Assembly: GCA_963665575.2 (NCBI GenBank) | Contig: CAXXDW010000006.1 | Span: 434,001-498,000 of the forward strand | Length of the DNA stretch: 64,000 bases | Reading direction: 5' to 3' | DNA from: Rariloculus sp963665575 | GTDB lineage: Bacteria > Pseudomonadota > Gammaproteobacteria > Steroidobacterales > Rariloculaceae | Shown: positions 1 through 9,255 of the stretch, one piece after another | Position numbering within the stretch: position 1 is the stretch's first letter | Layout of the letters: every line of letters starts with the position of its first letter | Notes under the pieces: generated by a model | The model's database searches: none | Told to the model about the DNA's origin: nothing | The model's input: the letters and a program-made list of their open reading frames with translations, nothing else | Translations under genes and position numbers: made by a program

Positions 1-128
1 GCCGAACCCATCAAGGCCGCGGCCGCAGCCGGGACCAGGTAGACCCCGCTGCCGACAACGGCGTTGATGGAGATTCCGATGACCTGCCAGCGCGAGACCG
101 CGCGTTCGAGACCTGGCGGCGTCCTCAA
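1..128 (-). CDS. Amino-acid permease (APC family), N-terminal fragment, cut by window edge
   Basis: The minus strand encodes about 42 residues that run off the left edge. They read as the N-terminus of an APC-superfamily amino-acid/polyamine permease: a short cytoplasmic lead ending in RWQVIGISINAVVGSG, followed by VYLVPAAAAALMG. This matches the first transmembrane segment and the GSG substrate-binding bend of the family. A TAG stop lies directly upstream in frame, so translation must begin at the TTG at 128 or inside the fragment; there is no strong Shine-Dalgarno sequence. The family call rests on one motif, so substrate is unknown. Confidence 0.55.
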   Translation of the reverse strand, partial: MRTPPGLERAVSRWQVIGISINAVVGSGVYLVPAAAAALMGS

Positions 129-214
129 CTAGAGGTACCGGGAATCAGCCACATGGAGAGCCGGTGCCCGGCGCAAGGCCGAACACCGGCAAACCGGGAG
201 GTCGATACGTTTGT

Positions 215-889
215 TCAGTCAATCGCGAAGCAATAGAAACGGCCGCCGCCACCGGTGTCGACGAGCGACTGCTGGCTGCATCCGGCCGACGGATGTGCGG
301 CGCTCCACGGCGACCTGCCGGGCTGCAGCGTCAGGCGGTCACCGTGCCCGACCATCGCACTGCCCTCGTCATCGGACGTCCAGTTGCTGCAGGTCCTGTC
401 TTCACCGGCCGGAAAAGCCGTGCCATCAGCCTGGGTTCCGGTCAGGATATCGTGTTCCACGGCGTACTGCAGTTCGATCGGCAGCGGGTTGCCGTCCTCG
501 CCCAGACCCACGTAGGGGACCGGTGCGCCATGCTCGTCAAGCCCAGTCGACAAGCTGAGTTGATTCTCTTCTTCGTCGTGCAGCTCATCGAGGTTGCCCG
601 CGATCATTTCGCCGTTGGCGTTGTACCAGGGTCCCGTGCCGACTCGATCCCGTGCGTCGACGGCATCCGGTCCCTGTGTGCTCAGATAGGCCCGCCAGGC
701 CTTGTCGCCGGCTCCGGCAACCGCAGCGAGCGCCTGACAACGCGCATCGGCGCCAGCGAGCCCGCCCAGGTTTGCGCCATGTCCGGAACCGGCACTGGTC
801 ACGAAAAAGCTCATGTCCTGGGCCATGGCTATTGAACCGGCCAAGAAAACAGTTGCAAAAAGGGCAGACTTCAAGGGGAATACTTTCAT
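215..889 (-). CDS. Secreted lectin-like (endostatin/C-type-lectin-fold) protein
   Basis: A 224-residue protein begins with a clear Sec signal peptide (KSALFATVFLAGSIAMAQ), so the mature protein of about 200 residues is periplasmic or secreted. The body opens with SFFVTSAGSGHGANLGGLAG and ADARCQALA. It closes with Cys-containing stretches (DRTCSNWTSDDEG, AGCSQQSLVDTGGGGRFYCF), a pattern seen in small lectin-like or DUF1554-like exported domains. The four cysteines could form two disulfides. It is transcribed alone, towards the permease. No ligand can be deduced, and the fold assignment is by pattern recognition only. Confidence 0.6.
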   Translation of the reverse strand: MKVFPLKSALFATVFLAGSIAMAQDMSFFVTSAGSGHGANLGGLAGADARCQALAAVAGAGDKAWRAYLSTQGPDAVDARDRVGTGPWYNANGEMIAGNLDELHDEEENQLSLSTGLDEHGAPVPYVGLGEDGNPLPIELQYAVEHDILTGTQADGTAFPAGEDRTCSNWTSDDEGSAMVGHGDRLTLQPGRSPWSAAHPSAGCSQQSLVDTGGGGRFYCFAID

Positions 890-1139
890 TGCTCACTCCA
901 AAACAGTAGGTACACGCCCGACTTGCCCGAAGTCCCGCAACGGTAGGGAACCCATCGGCAGACAGACAGGGTTGCGCAGCGGGATTCTATCGAGTGTGCG
1001 GCAAAGCGGTCTACCGGGCGACTGACAACTCTAAACGATCCCGTATTTGCCGGGGTCCTTGTATATCAACGTAATGGGCCGTTGAAGGCTGCGTTCGCAA
1101 CGTCAGCCACAACTTGATCAACGATCAGGAGGAACTCCC

Positions 1140-1604
1140 CTGCGAAGCTTGTTGGCGTCTACGGTTTTCATCGCGCTGGCTATCGCTGGCGGCGAAGAAC
1201 TCGGCGCCATCGGTACCGTCAATTACCGCGAGAACCCGGACTGGCAGCTTGAGGTTCTTGCATGGACAAACGAAGTCGGCGTCGATCATGTCCCTGAAAT
1301 CGGCGGCGCGGCCACTCAGGACAAGGCCTTCGAGCCACTTGCTTACCGCGGCGACCTGGTGGTGGCCGGTATCCTGACGGGCGAGGCTCCCGCCATCGAC
1401 CCGAGGATGCTGGCAGGCAAGGGAGCAACGGCAACCGGTGTTCTCGTCGGTTCACGCGCTGACTTCGCGGCGCTGCCAGACTTCATGACGGAACGTCGGA
1501 TACATCCGGTCATCGACCGCACGTTTCCGTTCGAGCAGCTTCCGGAAGCCTACGCCTTCATGCAGAATGGCAGCTACATGGGCAAGATCGTCATTACACC
1601 TTGA
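1140..1604 (+). pseudogene. Internally deleted MDR dehydrogenase copy
   Basis: The reading frame starts at CTG 1140 after a good ribosome-binding site (aggagg at about 1127). It gives a signal-peptide-like stretch, RSLLASTVFIALAIAGG, and then jumps straight into ELGAIGTVNYREN. From there it aligns throughout with the C-terminal part of the exported MDR dehydrogenase at 3138-4253 (shared VNYREN, GVDHV, EIGG, VGSRADF, IHPV, MGKIVI). About 200 residues carrying the GroES-like domain and most of the Rossmann nucleotide fold are absent, and the expected ATG is CTG. This looks like a duplicated paralogue that lost its middle and its start codon. A translated remnant from TTG 1149 is possible but could not bind NAD(P) normally. 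Confidence 0.7.
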
Positions 1605-1793
1605 CGCCTTCGTGTGTATCTTTCTACCTGATGTACTCCCGAACAGACAAGCAATGGTCTGCGCCGTGAACTCGTCGCCCGCCGCACCATCAGCGACGCG
1701 GATGTTGCGGCAGCGATCGCTGTTGAATCGGTTCCGGCATCGGCACAGCGTGCTCGCGTGCGGGTAGGCCGCAACGGAAGGGAGCAATCGCGC

Positions 1794-2657
1794 ATGCGGC
1801 ACCGCAACGTCGCGGCCCTCGCTGTCCTTCTTCTCGCCGCCTGCGCCCCGGTTTCCGACGACACAGGGATGCCGGCAACATTCTCGGGCGACGGGGCGGC
1901 GCTCATCCGCAATTGGGCTGAAGGCGGATACGCGTTCGGGGTCTTCGTGCCGAGCGCGCAGCCGATGGTTGACGGGACAGGGAATCGGCGACCGGGAGTG
2001 TACACGGTTGAAGCAGCCGCCGAACTCGGCCGGAACGAGCTGCTCGACTTCCTCTTTCTGAGACTCGATGGAGCCTACGACGTGGTTGCCGTGGACACGA
2101 TCGTGGAGGGACTGTCGACAATTGATCGAGCAAACCGGCCGGTGCTTCTCGTGGGGATCGATCGGGAAAGCGAGGCGCTCACGAGGCAGCGCGTCGAGGA
2201 GGTGCTTGTGCACGGCGCCGACGGTGTAATCGTCCCGCACATTCGTTCCCCGGAGGACGCGGCCCTGGCAGTCAGCTTCTTCGCGGACATCGGTGCCGAC
2301 GTGTGGAGCCCCGACAATCCGGACGGGAAGATCATCGCGATGCTCATGATCGAAGACGGCGACGCGCTTGCGGCCGCCGAGAATATCGCCGCCACGGACG
2401 GCTACAGCGTGCTGGCTTGCGGCGTCGGGAGCCTCGCGGGAGATCTGGGAGATTCGGAGGCCGCTGAGGTGGCGTGCACCGCGGTCAAGGGCCACGCGGA
2501 CCGACTGGGCCTGCCGAGCATGATGACTGCATTCGACCGGGAGATGCTCATGCAGCGGATCGATCAGGGCTACAGGTGGATACTGATGCTGATGAACGAC
2601 GAGACCTCGGATCTCGTAAGGACGGGCCGCTCCGCGGCGGAGCGCCAGACTGATTGA
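1794..2657 (+). CDS. HpcH/HpaI aldolase-like lipoprotein, active site degenerate
   Basis: A 287-residue protein starts with a lipoprotein signal (AVLLLAAC, lipid-modified Cys about 17), so it is predicted to be anchored in the envelope. The rest resembles the HpcH/HpaI 2-keto-3-deoxy acid aldolase barrel: GADGVIVPHI about 141-150 and MLMIEDGDALAAAENIAA about 183-200, with the metal-ligand Glu in MIED kept. Other hallmarks are missing. The substrate-binding Arg of the usual P-x-VR-x-P strand is replaced in RPVLLVGID, the RYPPxGxRG motif is absent, and the second metal-ligand Asp of G-x-x-DLS is Ser in CGVGSLAGDLG. It lies between the two MDR dehydrogenase copies. A canonical cytoplasmic aldolase role is therefore unlikely; a binding or structural role is open. 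Confidence 0.65.
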   Translation: MRHRNVAALAVLLLAACAPVSDDTGMPATFSGDGAALIRNWAEGGYAFGVFVPSAQPMVDGTGNRRPGVYTVEAAAELGRNELLDFLFLRLDGAYDVVAVDTIVEGLSTIDRANRPVLLVGIDRESEALTRQRVEEVLVHGADGVIVPHIRSPEDAALAVSFFADIGADVWSPDNPDGKIIAMLMIEDGDALAAAENIAATDGYSVLACGVGSLAGDLGDSEAAEVACTAVKGHADRLGLPSMMTAFDREMLMQRIDQGYRWILMLMNDETSDLVRTGRSAAERQTD

Positions 2658-2799
2658 ACCCGTCTACCTGGCTCAGTCGTCAAAACGCGTGGCGTCCCTG
2701 GTAGTGGCGTGCGAACCTTCGAACGTAGTCCCGTCAGCGGCCATTCATCTCGCTCGCACGTGCGCCAAACCCGCACAACACCTTGACACGCGGGAACCG

Positions 2800-3108
2800 A
2801 TGAAAGAAAGTGAGCAGCCTCATTTCTTCGGCTGCGATACGCCCCGACTCAGGCCGCTCCAGGATTCTGGCTCGACACGGCGCGTTTCGGTCCGGCTTCG
2901 CGTGCGCGACCACGAAATGAGGAGTGGCGATTACATATACGAAGCCAATGGAGTCATTCACGAGGAGACGACGGCGGTAGAGGACACGGTTCACTTGAAC
3001 ATCGCCGATGGCCCCGAAATATTTTTCGACGACAAGGGTCTCAAGGTCTATTTCGGATGGGAACAGGTGGAAGCACTCAAGCAGGCAGCGGCTGAACGAG
3101 CGAACTGA
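2800..3108 (+). CDS. Small hypothetical protein
   Basis: A 102-residue reading frame opens at ATG 2800 and ends 29 bp before the exported MDR gene. The N-terminal 35 residues have weak coding character. From about 2920 the composition looks protein-like (SGDYIYEANGVIHEETTAVE, then HLNIADGPEIFFDDKGLKVY), so the true start may be the internal ATG at 2920. No signal peptide or known domain is recognised. A non-functional remnant cannot be excluded. Confidence 0.35.
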   Translation: MKESEQPHFFGCDTPRLRPLQDSGSTRRVSVRLRVRDHEMRSGDYIYEANGVIHEETTAVEDTVHLNIADGPEIFFDDKGLKVYFGWEQVEALKQAAAERAN

Positions 3109-3137
3109 TCTGCGCTGCTGGACACGGGAGAACAGTC

Positions 3138-4253
3138 ATGAAAGTACCGGGAAAAAATTTGTTGATGGCCGTTGGTATGGCGCTGGCGTTCGCGGCGTTT
3201 GCCGAGGCGCGCGCGCAATCGTCGGAAACCATTCGTCAGTGGCAATTCGAGGCGAGCGGTGACGGTTACGAGCTCGTGATGCACGAAGTGCCGCGTCCCA
3301 TCGCGGGACCCGGCGAAGTGCTGGTCAGGGTCCACGCAACATCGCTGAATCGCCGCGACTGGTTCATGCTCAACGAGACGATCGGCGAACGCGGATTCGA
3401 TTACACGGGCAATGTTCCGCTTTCCGACGGTGCCGGAGAAGTGATCGCCGTGGGAGAGGGCGTGACGGAGTTGCAGATCGGTGACCGCGTATCCAGCACG
3501 TTCTTTACCAACTGGATAGACGGTAAACGCACGGATGCAGTCCGCTCATCGGCGCGTGGCGCAGGCCCGGGTACCGGAGGCATGCTGTCGGAGGTCATCG
3601 TCACGACTCCGCAAGGCCTCGTCCCGATACCGGATCACTTGAGCTACGAGGAGGCCGCAACGCTCGCTTGCGCAGGGGTCACAGCATGGAACGGGCTCTT
3701 CACGCAAGGCGGTCTTCAGCCCGACGAATACGTGCTGCTCGAGGGCACCGGCGGCGTGTCGAGCTTCGGCCTTGTGTTCGCGACAGCCGCGGGGGCAAAA
3801 CCCATCATCACGAGTTCGAGCAACGAGAAGCTCGCGCGCGCACGCGAACTCGGCGCCGTCGGCACGGTGAATTACCGAGAGAACGAGGACTGGCAGGTGC
3901 AGGTTCGGGCGCTGACGGACGGTGCCGGCGTCGACCATGTGCTCGAAATCGGCGGACGCGACACGCTGAGCAAGGCGCTGGAGGCGCTTGCTTTCGAAGG
4001 CCATGTCGCCTTGATCGGCGGCCTTACCGGCGGCGCGCCGCCCATCCCGGTCGGCGCGCTCATGGGCGTCGGAGGCATGGCATCGGGCATCTACGTCGGA
4101 TCGCGTGCCGACTTCCTGGCGATGAATGCCTTCATGGAAGAACATCAGATCCACCCGGTCGTCGACCGCGTGTTCGATTTCGAGCAGGCGCAGGAAGCCT
4201 ACGACTTCATGGGCAACGGCAGCTTCATGGGCAAGATCGTCATCAGCCACTGA
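3138..4253 (+). CDS. Exported MDR (zinc-type alcohol dehydrogenase superfamily) oxidoreductase
   Basis: This 371-residue medium-chain dehydrogenase/reductase carries an N-terminal Sec signal peptide (NLLMAVGMALAFAAFAEARA), which is unusual for an NAD(P)-dependent family. The GroES-like domain follows (GEVLVRVHATSLNRRDW, then GAGEVIAVGEGV and GDRV). The Rossmann domain comes next (EGTGGVSSFGLVFATAAGAK about 206-225) and the tail is MGKIVISH. The catalytic Cys and the four-Cys structural zinc lobe are absent, so it resembles zinc-independent quinone-oxidoreductase-type members. A truncated paralogue sits at 1140-1604 with a signal-like start of its own, suggesting export is a real lineage trait. 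The next gene, 38 bp downstream, is a second and unrelated MDR member. Substrate is unknown. Confidence 0.75.
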   Translation: MKVPGKNLLMAVGMALAFAAFAEARAQSSETIRQWQFEASGDGYELVMHEVPRPIAGPGEVLVRVHATSLNRRDWFMLNETIGERGFDYTGNVPLSDGAGEVIAVGEGVTELQIGDRVSSTFFTNWIDGKRTDAVRSSARGAGPGTGGMLSEVIVTTPQGLVPIPDHLSYEEAATLACAGVTAWNGLFTQGGLQPDEYVLLEGTGGVSSFGLVFATAAGAKPIITSSSNEKLARARELGAVGTVNYRENEDWQVQVRALTDGAGVDHVLEIGGRDTLSKALEALAFEGHVALIGGLTGGAPPIPVGALMGVGGMASGIYVGSRADFLAMNAFMEEHQIHPVVDRVFDFEQAQEAYDFMGNGSFMGKIVISH

Positions 4254-4291
4254 ACGGCACCGGAATCGGGACGCCACCAACAGCGAGAACG

Positions 4292-5305
4292 ATGAAGGCA
4301 GTAGGCTACAGCTCCCCCGGTCCCATCGACCGGGCGGACTCATTGCAGGACGTTATCCTTGAAACGCCGAGAGCCGAAGGCCGTGATCTGCTTGTGAAGG
4401 TCATGGCCGTTTCGGTCAACCCCGCGGATGCCAAGGTACGGACACGCATGGGACCTGACGGGGGCGATTGGCGTGTCCTTGGGTTCGATGCCTCCGGGAT
4501 CGTCGAGGCCGCCGGGGGGGACGTGCTCCATTTTGCACCGGGCGACGCTGTCTATTACGCGGGTTCCGTTGCACGACCCGGTACCAATAGCGAGTTTCAC
4601 CTTGTCGATGAACGAATCGTTGGCCGCAAGCCCGCTAGCCTGACCTACGCGGAAGCCGCCGCACTTCCACTGACGGCGATCACAGCCTGGGAAATGCTTT
4701 TTGATCGGCTCGATGTACGGCACCCGCCCCCGGTGGGTGGAAACGCGATTCTGATCATCGGCGGTGCCGGCGGCGTCGGTTCGATCACCATTCAACTCCT
4801 GCGCGCGTTGACCGATCTGACCGTGATCGCCACGGCATCGCGTCCCGAGACGCGAGACTGGGCGCGCGAGTGCGGAGCCCACCACGTGATCGACCACCGT
4901 GAACCTTTGGCGCTCCAGGTTGCGCAACTCGGCGTCGGCGCGCCCGGTTTCGTGTTTTCGACCACTCAGACACACCAGCATCTCGCTGATGTCGTCGAAC
5001 TCATTGCGCCTCAGGGGCGTTTCGGCTTGATCGATGATCCACCGGAGTTCAACATCATGCCGTTCAAGCAAAAGTCCGTGTCGCTTCATTGGGAATTCAT
5101 GTTCACCCGCTCGCTCTTTGGCACTTCGGATATGGCCGAGCAAAGCAAGCTGCTAAACGAAGTTGCGCAACTGGTCAATGCCGGCCGAATCCGAAGTACC
5201 CTGACCGAAGTTGCCGGCAAGATTGACGCCGCCACGCTGCGCGCCGCACACGCCCAAATCGAAAGCGGCACTACGCGTGGCAAGATCGTGCTTGAAGGAT
5301 TCTGA
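4292..5305 (+). CDS. Zinc-binding-family MDR alcohol dehydrogenase/quinone reductase
   Basis: A 337-residue cytoplasmic MDR protein without a signal peptide. The N-terminal catalytic fold has the LVKVMAVSVNPADAKVRTR motif, GFDASGIVEAAG and GDAVYYAG. The nucleotide-binding site is IIGGAGGVGSITIQLLR about 151-167, and the protein ends TTRGKIVLEGF. This combination is typical of the ZADH/YhdH-like zinc-binding alcohol dehydrogenase family, which reduces quinones or enones with NADPH. It follows the exported MDR gene on the same strand by 38 bp and may be co-transcribed. Substrate cannot be read from sequence. Confidence 0.8.
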   Translation: MKAVGYSSPGPIDRADSLQDVILETPRAEGRDLLVKVMAVSVNPADAKVRTRMGPDGGDWRVLGFDASGIVEAAGGDVLHFAPGDAVYYAGSVARPGTNSEFHLVDERIVGRKPASLTYAEAAALPLTAITAWEMLFDRLDVRHPPPVGGNAILIIGGAGGVGSITIQLLRALTDLTVIATASRPETRDWARECGAHHVIDHREPLALQVAQLGVGAPGFVFSTTQTHQHLADVVELIAPQGRFGLIDDPPEFNIMPFKQKSVSLHWEFMFTRSLFGTSDMAEQSKLLNEVAQLVNAGRIRSTLTEVAGKIDAATLRAAHAQIESGTTRGKIVLEGF

Positions 5306-5483
5306 TACCACGAGGAACTTGTGTCCGTCACGAACATGGCCTCTGCAGAAGGTACCGGCATGTCAGCGAATCCAGCGGCACTTCACGGCGTCGGCTCGCG
5401 ATGTCTGGAGGGAGCCAAGTTGTTCAGCCAACCTTCCGCCGCCAGTCGACGCGGTCCCGGATAGCGTCCAGGAGACGCTCGTC

Positions 5484-6344
5484 ATGCGCGTGTGGTCCGT
5501 AGAAGGTAACCGCCAACGGCTCGACGGTGGCGCGATGTTCGGCAACGCGCCGCGCGCACTCTGGGCGCGGTGGGTCGAACCCGACGAGAGCAACCTCGTC
5601 GAGCTTTCCTGCCGCGCGATGCTCGTCGATGACATCGACGGCAAGCGTGTTTTGTTCGAGGCGGGAATCGGCGCTTTCTTCGAGCCGAAGCTCAAGACAC
5701 GCTACGGCGTGATGGAATCGGAGCACGTTCTGCTCGAATCGCTCGAGCAATGCGGGACGTCGCACGACGAGATCGATGTCGTCGTGTTGAGCCATCTGCA
5801 CTTCGATCATGCCGGCGGCCTGTTGTCGGCCTACGAAGAGGGCCAACCGAGCGACCTGCTGTTTCCGAATGCACGCTACATGGTGAGCCGGCGCGGCTGG
5901 GAACGCGCGCTCGACCCGCACCCGCGCGACCGCGCGTCGTTCATTCCCGAACTCAACTGCCTGCTCGCCGAGAGCGGCCGCCTGGAACTCGTCGAGGACG
6001 AGCGCATGGCGATTCTCGGGGATGCCGTTCGCTTCAGCTACACCGAAGGGCACACGCCCGGCCTCATGCACGCGGAGGTCGGCGGCGAGGGAGGCATCGT
6101 GTTCTGCTCGGACCTGATCCCCGGCCGCCCCTGGGTCCACCTGCCCGTGACCATGGGCTACGATCGGTATCCGGAGCAGCTCATCGACGAGAAGCGGCTG
6201 TTTCTCGAGGACAAGGTCGCTCGCGGAGTGCGCCTGTTCTTTACCCACGACCTGGGCTGCGCGCTGGCAAGACCCGTGCTGGACGAGCGTGGACGCTTCG
6301 GCGTCACCAATGAACGACGCGACGTGGAGGCGCTCGTCGTCTGA
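5484..6344 (+). CDS. Metallo-beta-lactamase-fold hydrolase
   Basis: A 286-residue MBL-fold protein. The metal motif HLHFDH (His104, His106, Asp108, His109) is complete, and later ligands follow in GHTPG, CSDLIPG and FTHD, so a dinuclear metal site is expected. There is no signal peptide. Upstream ggaga at 5471-5475 supports ATG 5484; the frame is open further upstream but loses coding character. The family includes glyoxalase II, lactonases and many uncharacterised hydrolases, and the exact substrate cannot be chosen. It is the last gene before tRNA-Arg. Confidence 0.8.
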   Translation: MRVWSVEGNRQRLDGGAMFGNAPRALWARWVEPDESNLVELSCRAMLVDDIDGKRVLFEAGIGAFFEPKLKTRYGVMESEHVLLESLEQCGTSHDEIDVVVLSHLHFDHAGGLLSAYEEGQPSDLLFPNARYMVSRRGWERALDPHPRDRASFIPELNCLLAESGRLELVEDERMAILGDAVRFSYTEGHTPGLMHAEVGGEGGIVFCSDLIPGRPWVHLPVTMGYDRYPEQLIDEKRLFLEDKVARGVRLFFTHDLGCALARPVLDERGRFGVTNERRDVEALVV

Positions 6345-6384
6345 GGCCGAACACCGCCCGCTACTCATGGGCAGCGCGGCCCCA

Positions 6385-6390
6385 TATACT
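6385..6390 (+). promoter_or_regulatory. Candidate -10 box of the tRNA-Arg promoter
   Basis: TATACT lies 28 bases before the mature tRNA 5' end, between short complementary arms (ccccat and tgggg). It fits a sigma-70 -10 hexamer with a short 5' leader. No convincing -35 box is visible. Confidence 0.35.
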
Positions 6391-6417
6391 TGGGGTCCCC
6401 ACCGAGACCGTCACGAC

Positions 6418-6494
6418 GCGCCCGTAGCTCAGCTGGATAGAGTACCTGGCTTCGAACCAGGTGGTCGGGAGTTCGAATCTCTCCGGGCGCGCCA
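6418..6494 (+). tRNA. tRNA-Arg, anticodon TCG, CCA encoded
   Basis: A 77-base cloverleaf. The acceptor stem GCGCCCG pairs with CGGGCGC, the D-arm is AGCTCAGCTGGATAGAGT, and the anticodon stem CCTGG/CCAGG closes the loop CTTCGAA with anticodon TCG. The T-arm contains GTTCGAATC, the discriminator base is G, and the 3' CCA is present in the DNA. It decodes CGA arginine codons. Confidence 0.95.
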
Positions 6495-6501
6495 GACTCT
6501 C

Positions 6502-6531
6502 AAAAAAGGAATACGCCGCCCTTCAAGCGGC
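6502..6531 (-). terminator. Possible terminator of the acyl-CoA dehydrogenase gene
   Basis: Read on the minus strand just after the stop codon, GCCGC and GCGGC form a short stem around a 7-base loop (6515-6531). It is followed after 7 bases by six T residues (6502-6507). The gap between stem and T run is longer than ideal, so this is a weak intrinsic terminator candidate. Confidence 0.35.
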
Positions 6532-6532
6532 T

Positions 6533-7699
<1,167 letters not shown>

Positions 7700-8115
7700 T
7701 GGCTGCTCCCCGGCTTGGTAGCTTGTCGGTACATGTTTGGAGGTCCGGTATACGAGTTTGCTGGATTTCACCATAAACACCCGGTATCTGCCGTCAACGA
7801 CATACCAGGACAAAACGTTACTGAACAATCGGCCGTTGCAGCGCTCGCGGCAACCGAGCAGCGATTCGAGCGACACCGGAGCATCTTGCCCCGGGAACCA
7901 TGCTGCGCCAATGAAGTCTGGTGGGCGTGTTCGGTTTCGTGGCCATGCACATCGGACTCCTGATTCTGATCCCGCTGTGGTTCCGATCGATCCGGTTGAG
8001 CCGCCGTGGCAGCGTGGCTTCGGGACTCTCGCAGGCAAGCCGTGTAAACCATGTCGGCGCGATACTGTGTAAGCTATGCCTCGCCAGGCATAACGACAGC
8101 ATGAGGAAGGATGAA
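7700..8115. other. Divergent intergenic region
   Basis: About 416 bases separate two divergent genes. The only structure I see is a perfect 7-bp stem with a 4-base loop (TATGCCT-cgcc-AGGCATA, 8075-8092) placed 23 bases before the downstream start codon, which could be an operator or a leader hairpin. A hydrophobic upstream extension in frame with the next gene (from 7921) is open but has no ribosome-binding site and is treated as chance. Confidence 0.4.
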
Positions 8116-9132
8116 ATGAAGGCTAGTGGATCGTTCAGGACGCGGTTGCGGGTCGCGTATCTGGGTGTGATTTGCATGACGGTCGCCGGTATACAGGGCC
8201 TCAATGCGCAGCCGCCACGCGAGCTGCCGCCCGTCGAGCCCCCGCCGAGAGACTTCGAAACCGCCGAAGAGCACTACGCATATCTGTACGAGCAAGCCGG
8301 CGGCGGCACCGAGCACACCATGGAGACGATCCCCGTCTGGGATGGGCTCTGGTCGAGCGGCAACAACACGATGCCGGCCATATTCTTCGAGAACGGCACG
8401 CTTGCGATCACGATGAGCTCCGGCGGCACAATCCGCGAAGGCGTACTCACTCCCCCTTACGAGGAACACTTCAGGGCCCGCCGTGCAGAGATGGAGGAAT
8501 ATGGCCGGCAGCGCTTCGACCGCCTGACGCGCTGCGAGCACGCGGGCGCGGCGCGCTGGCTCTGGGAACCCTACATCAAGGAGTTCGTCAACCTGCCGCA
8601 CCAGTCGTGGTTCATGAACGATTTCATGGACGAGACCAGGCGCATCCATATCGGCAAGGCGCATGTGAACATCGAGGCGGCACACTCGCCGACGGGCGAC
8701 ATCATCGGCTTCTGGGACGGCGACAAGCTCGTGATGTGGACCAAGTGGGTGCAGCCGGCGGACTACCTGCGCGGGATGCCGTTGACGAGCAACCAGTTCG
8801 AGATGGTGGAGACCTGGCAGCAGGTGGTGCACGAGGACGGTGCGCGGCAACTGGTGACGCAGGTGACGTTCTACGATCCGCTGGCGCTGGTCCGGCCGCA
8901 GTCGGCGGTGTACACGCACGATTCAAGGCCGGATCTCGAAGCCGTGGGTGTGCGGATCCGTAACTGGGAATGCGCCAACAGCAGCAACTCCTACCTGGAC
9001 GAGGACGGCAACACGCAGTTCTATCTGCCGGGCGATCCCGAGTACAAGGACCCGCGCGGTTTCACGGACTTTCCCGAACTGCCGGGGCAGTCGCTCGATC
9101 CGATATTCGATGCCGACGGCGCGGTCCGGTAG
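8116..9132 (+). CDS. Secreted protein of unknown function
   Basis: A 338-residue protein with a Sec signal peptide (LRVAYLGVICMTVAGIQGLNA) and a proline-rich mature start (PPRELPPVEPPPRDF). ATG 8116 is chosen because aggaagg lies 6 bases upstream; an in-frame ATG at 8101 lacks one. The body is Trp- and Tyr-rich with acidic patches (PVWDGLWSSGNN, IGFWDGDKLVMWTKW, QVTFYDPLALVRP) and has a beta-strand-rich look. Similar exported proteins of unknown role are common in environmental gammaproteobacteria, but I do not recognise a named domain. It is transcribed alone. Confidence 0.7.
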   Translation: MKASGSFRTRLRVAYLGVICMTVAGIQGLNAQPPRELPPVEPPPRDFETAEEHYAYLYEQAGGGTEHTMETIPVWDGLWSSGNNTMPAIFFENGTLAITMSSGGTIREGVLTPPYEEHFRARRAEMEEYGRQRFDRLTRCEHAGAARWLWEPYIKEFVNLPHQSWFMNDFMDETRRIHIGKAHVNIEAAHSPTGDIIGFWDGDKLVMWTKWVQPADYLRGMPLTSNQFEMVETWQQVVHEDGARQLVTQVTFYDPLALVRPQSAVYTHDSRPDLEAVGVRIRNWECANSSNSYLDEDGNTQFYLPGDPEYKDPRGFTDFPELPGQSLDPIFDADGAVR

Positions 9133-9255
9133 CGCCACCGCCGCTTGAGCAGTCCAGTGCCTGTGTCGACGCACCGGGCGACGCGTACAAGCGTGGCAAC
9201 AGTGTAATTGGCGTTGTCCGCCGGAATGTCCGAGTTGTGATCGCGGCAGCCGAAA

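Noticed and set aside
6418..6494. Integration site of a mobile element at tRNA-Arg
   Set aside because: No integrase is present next to it and I see no repeated tRNA 3' end within the window.
7921..8115. Hydrophobic N-terminal extension of the secreted protein at 8116
   Set aside because: There is no ribosome-binding site, and the extension would precede a perfectly good signal peptide with its own aggaagg site.
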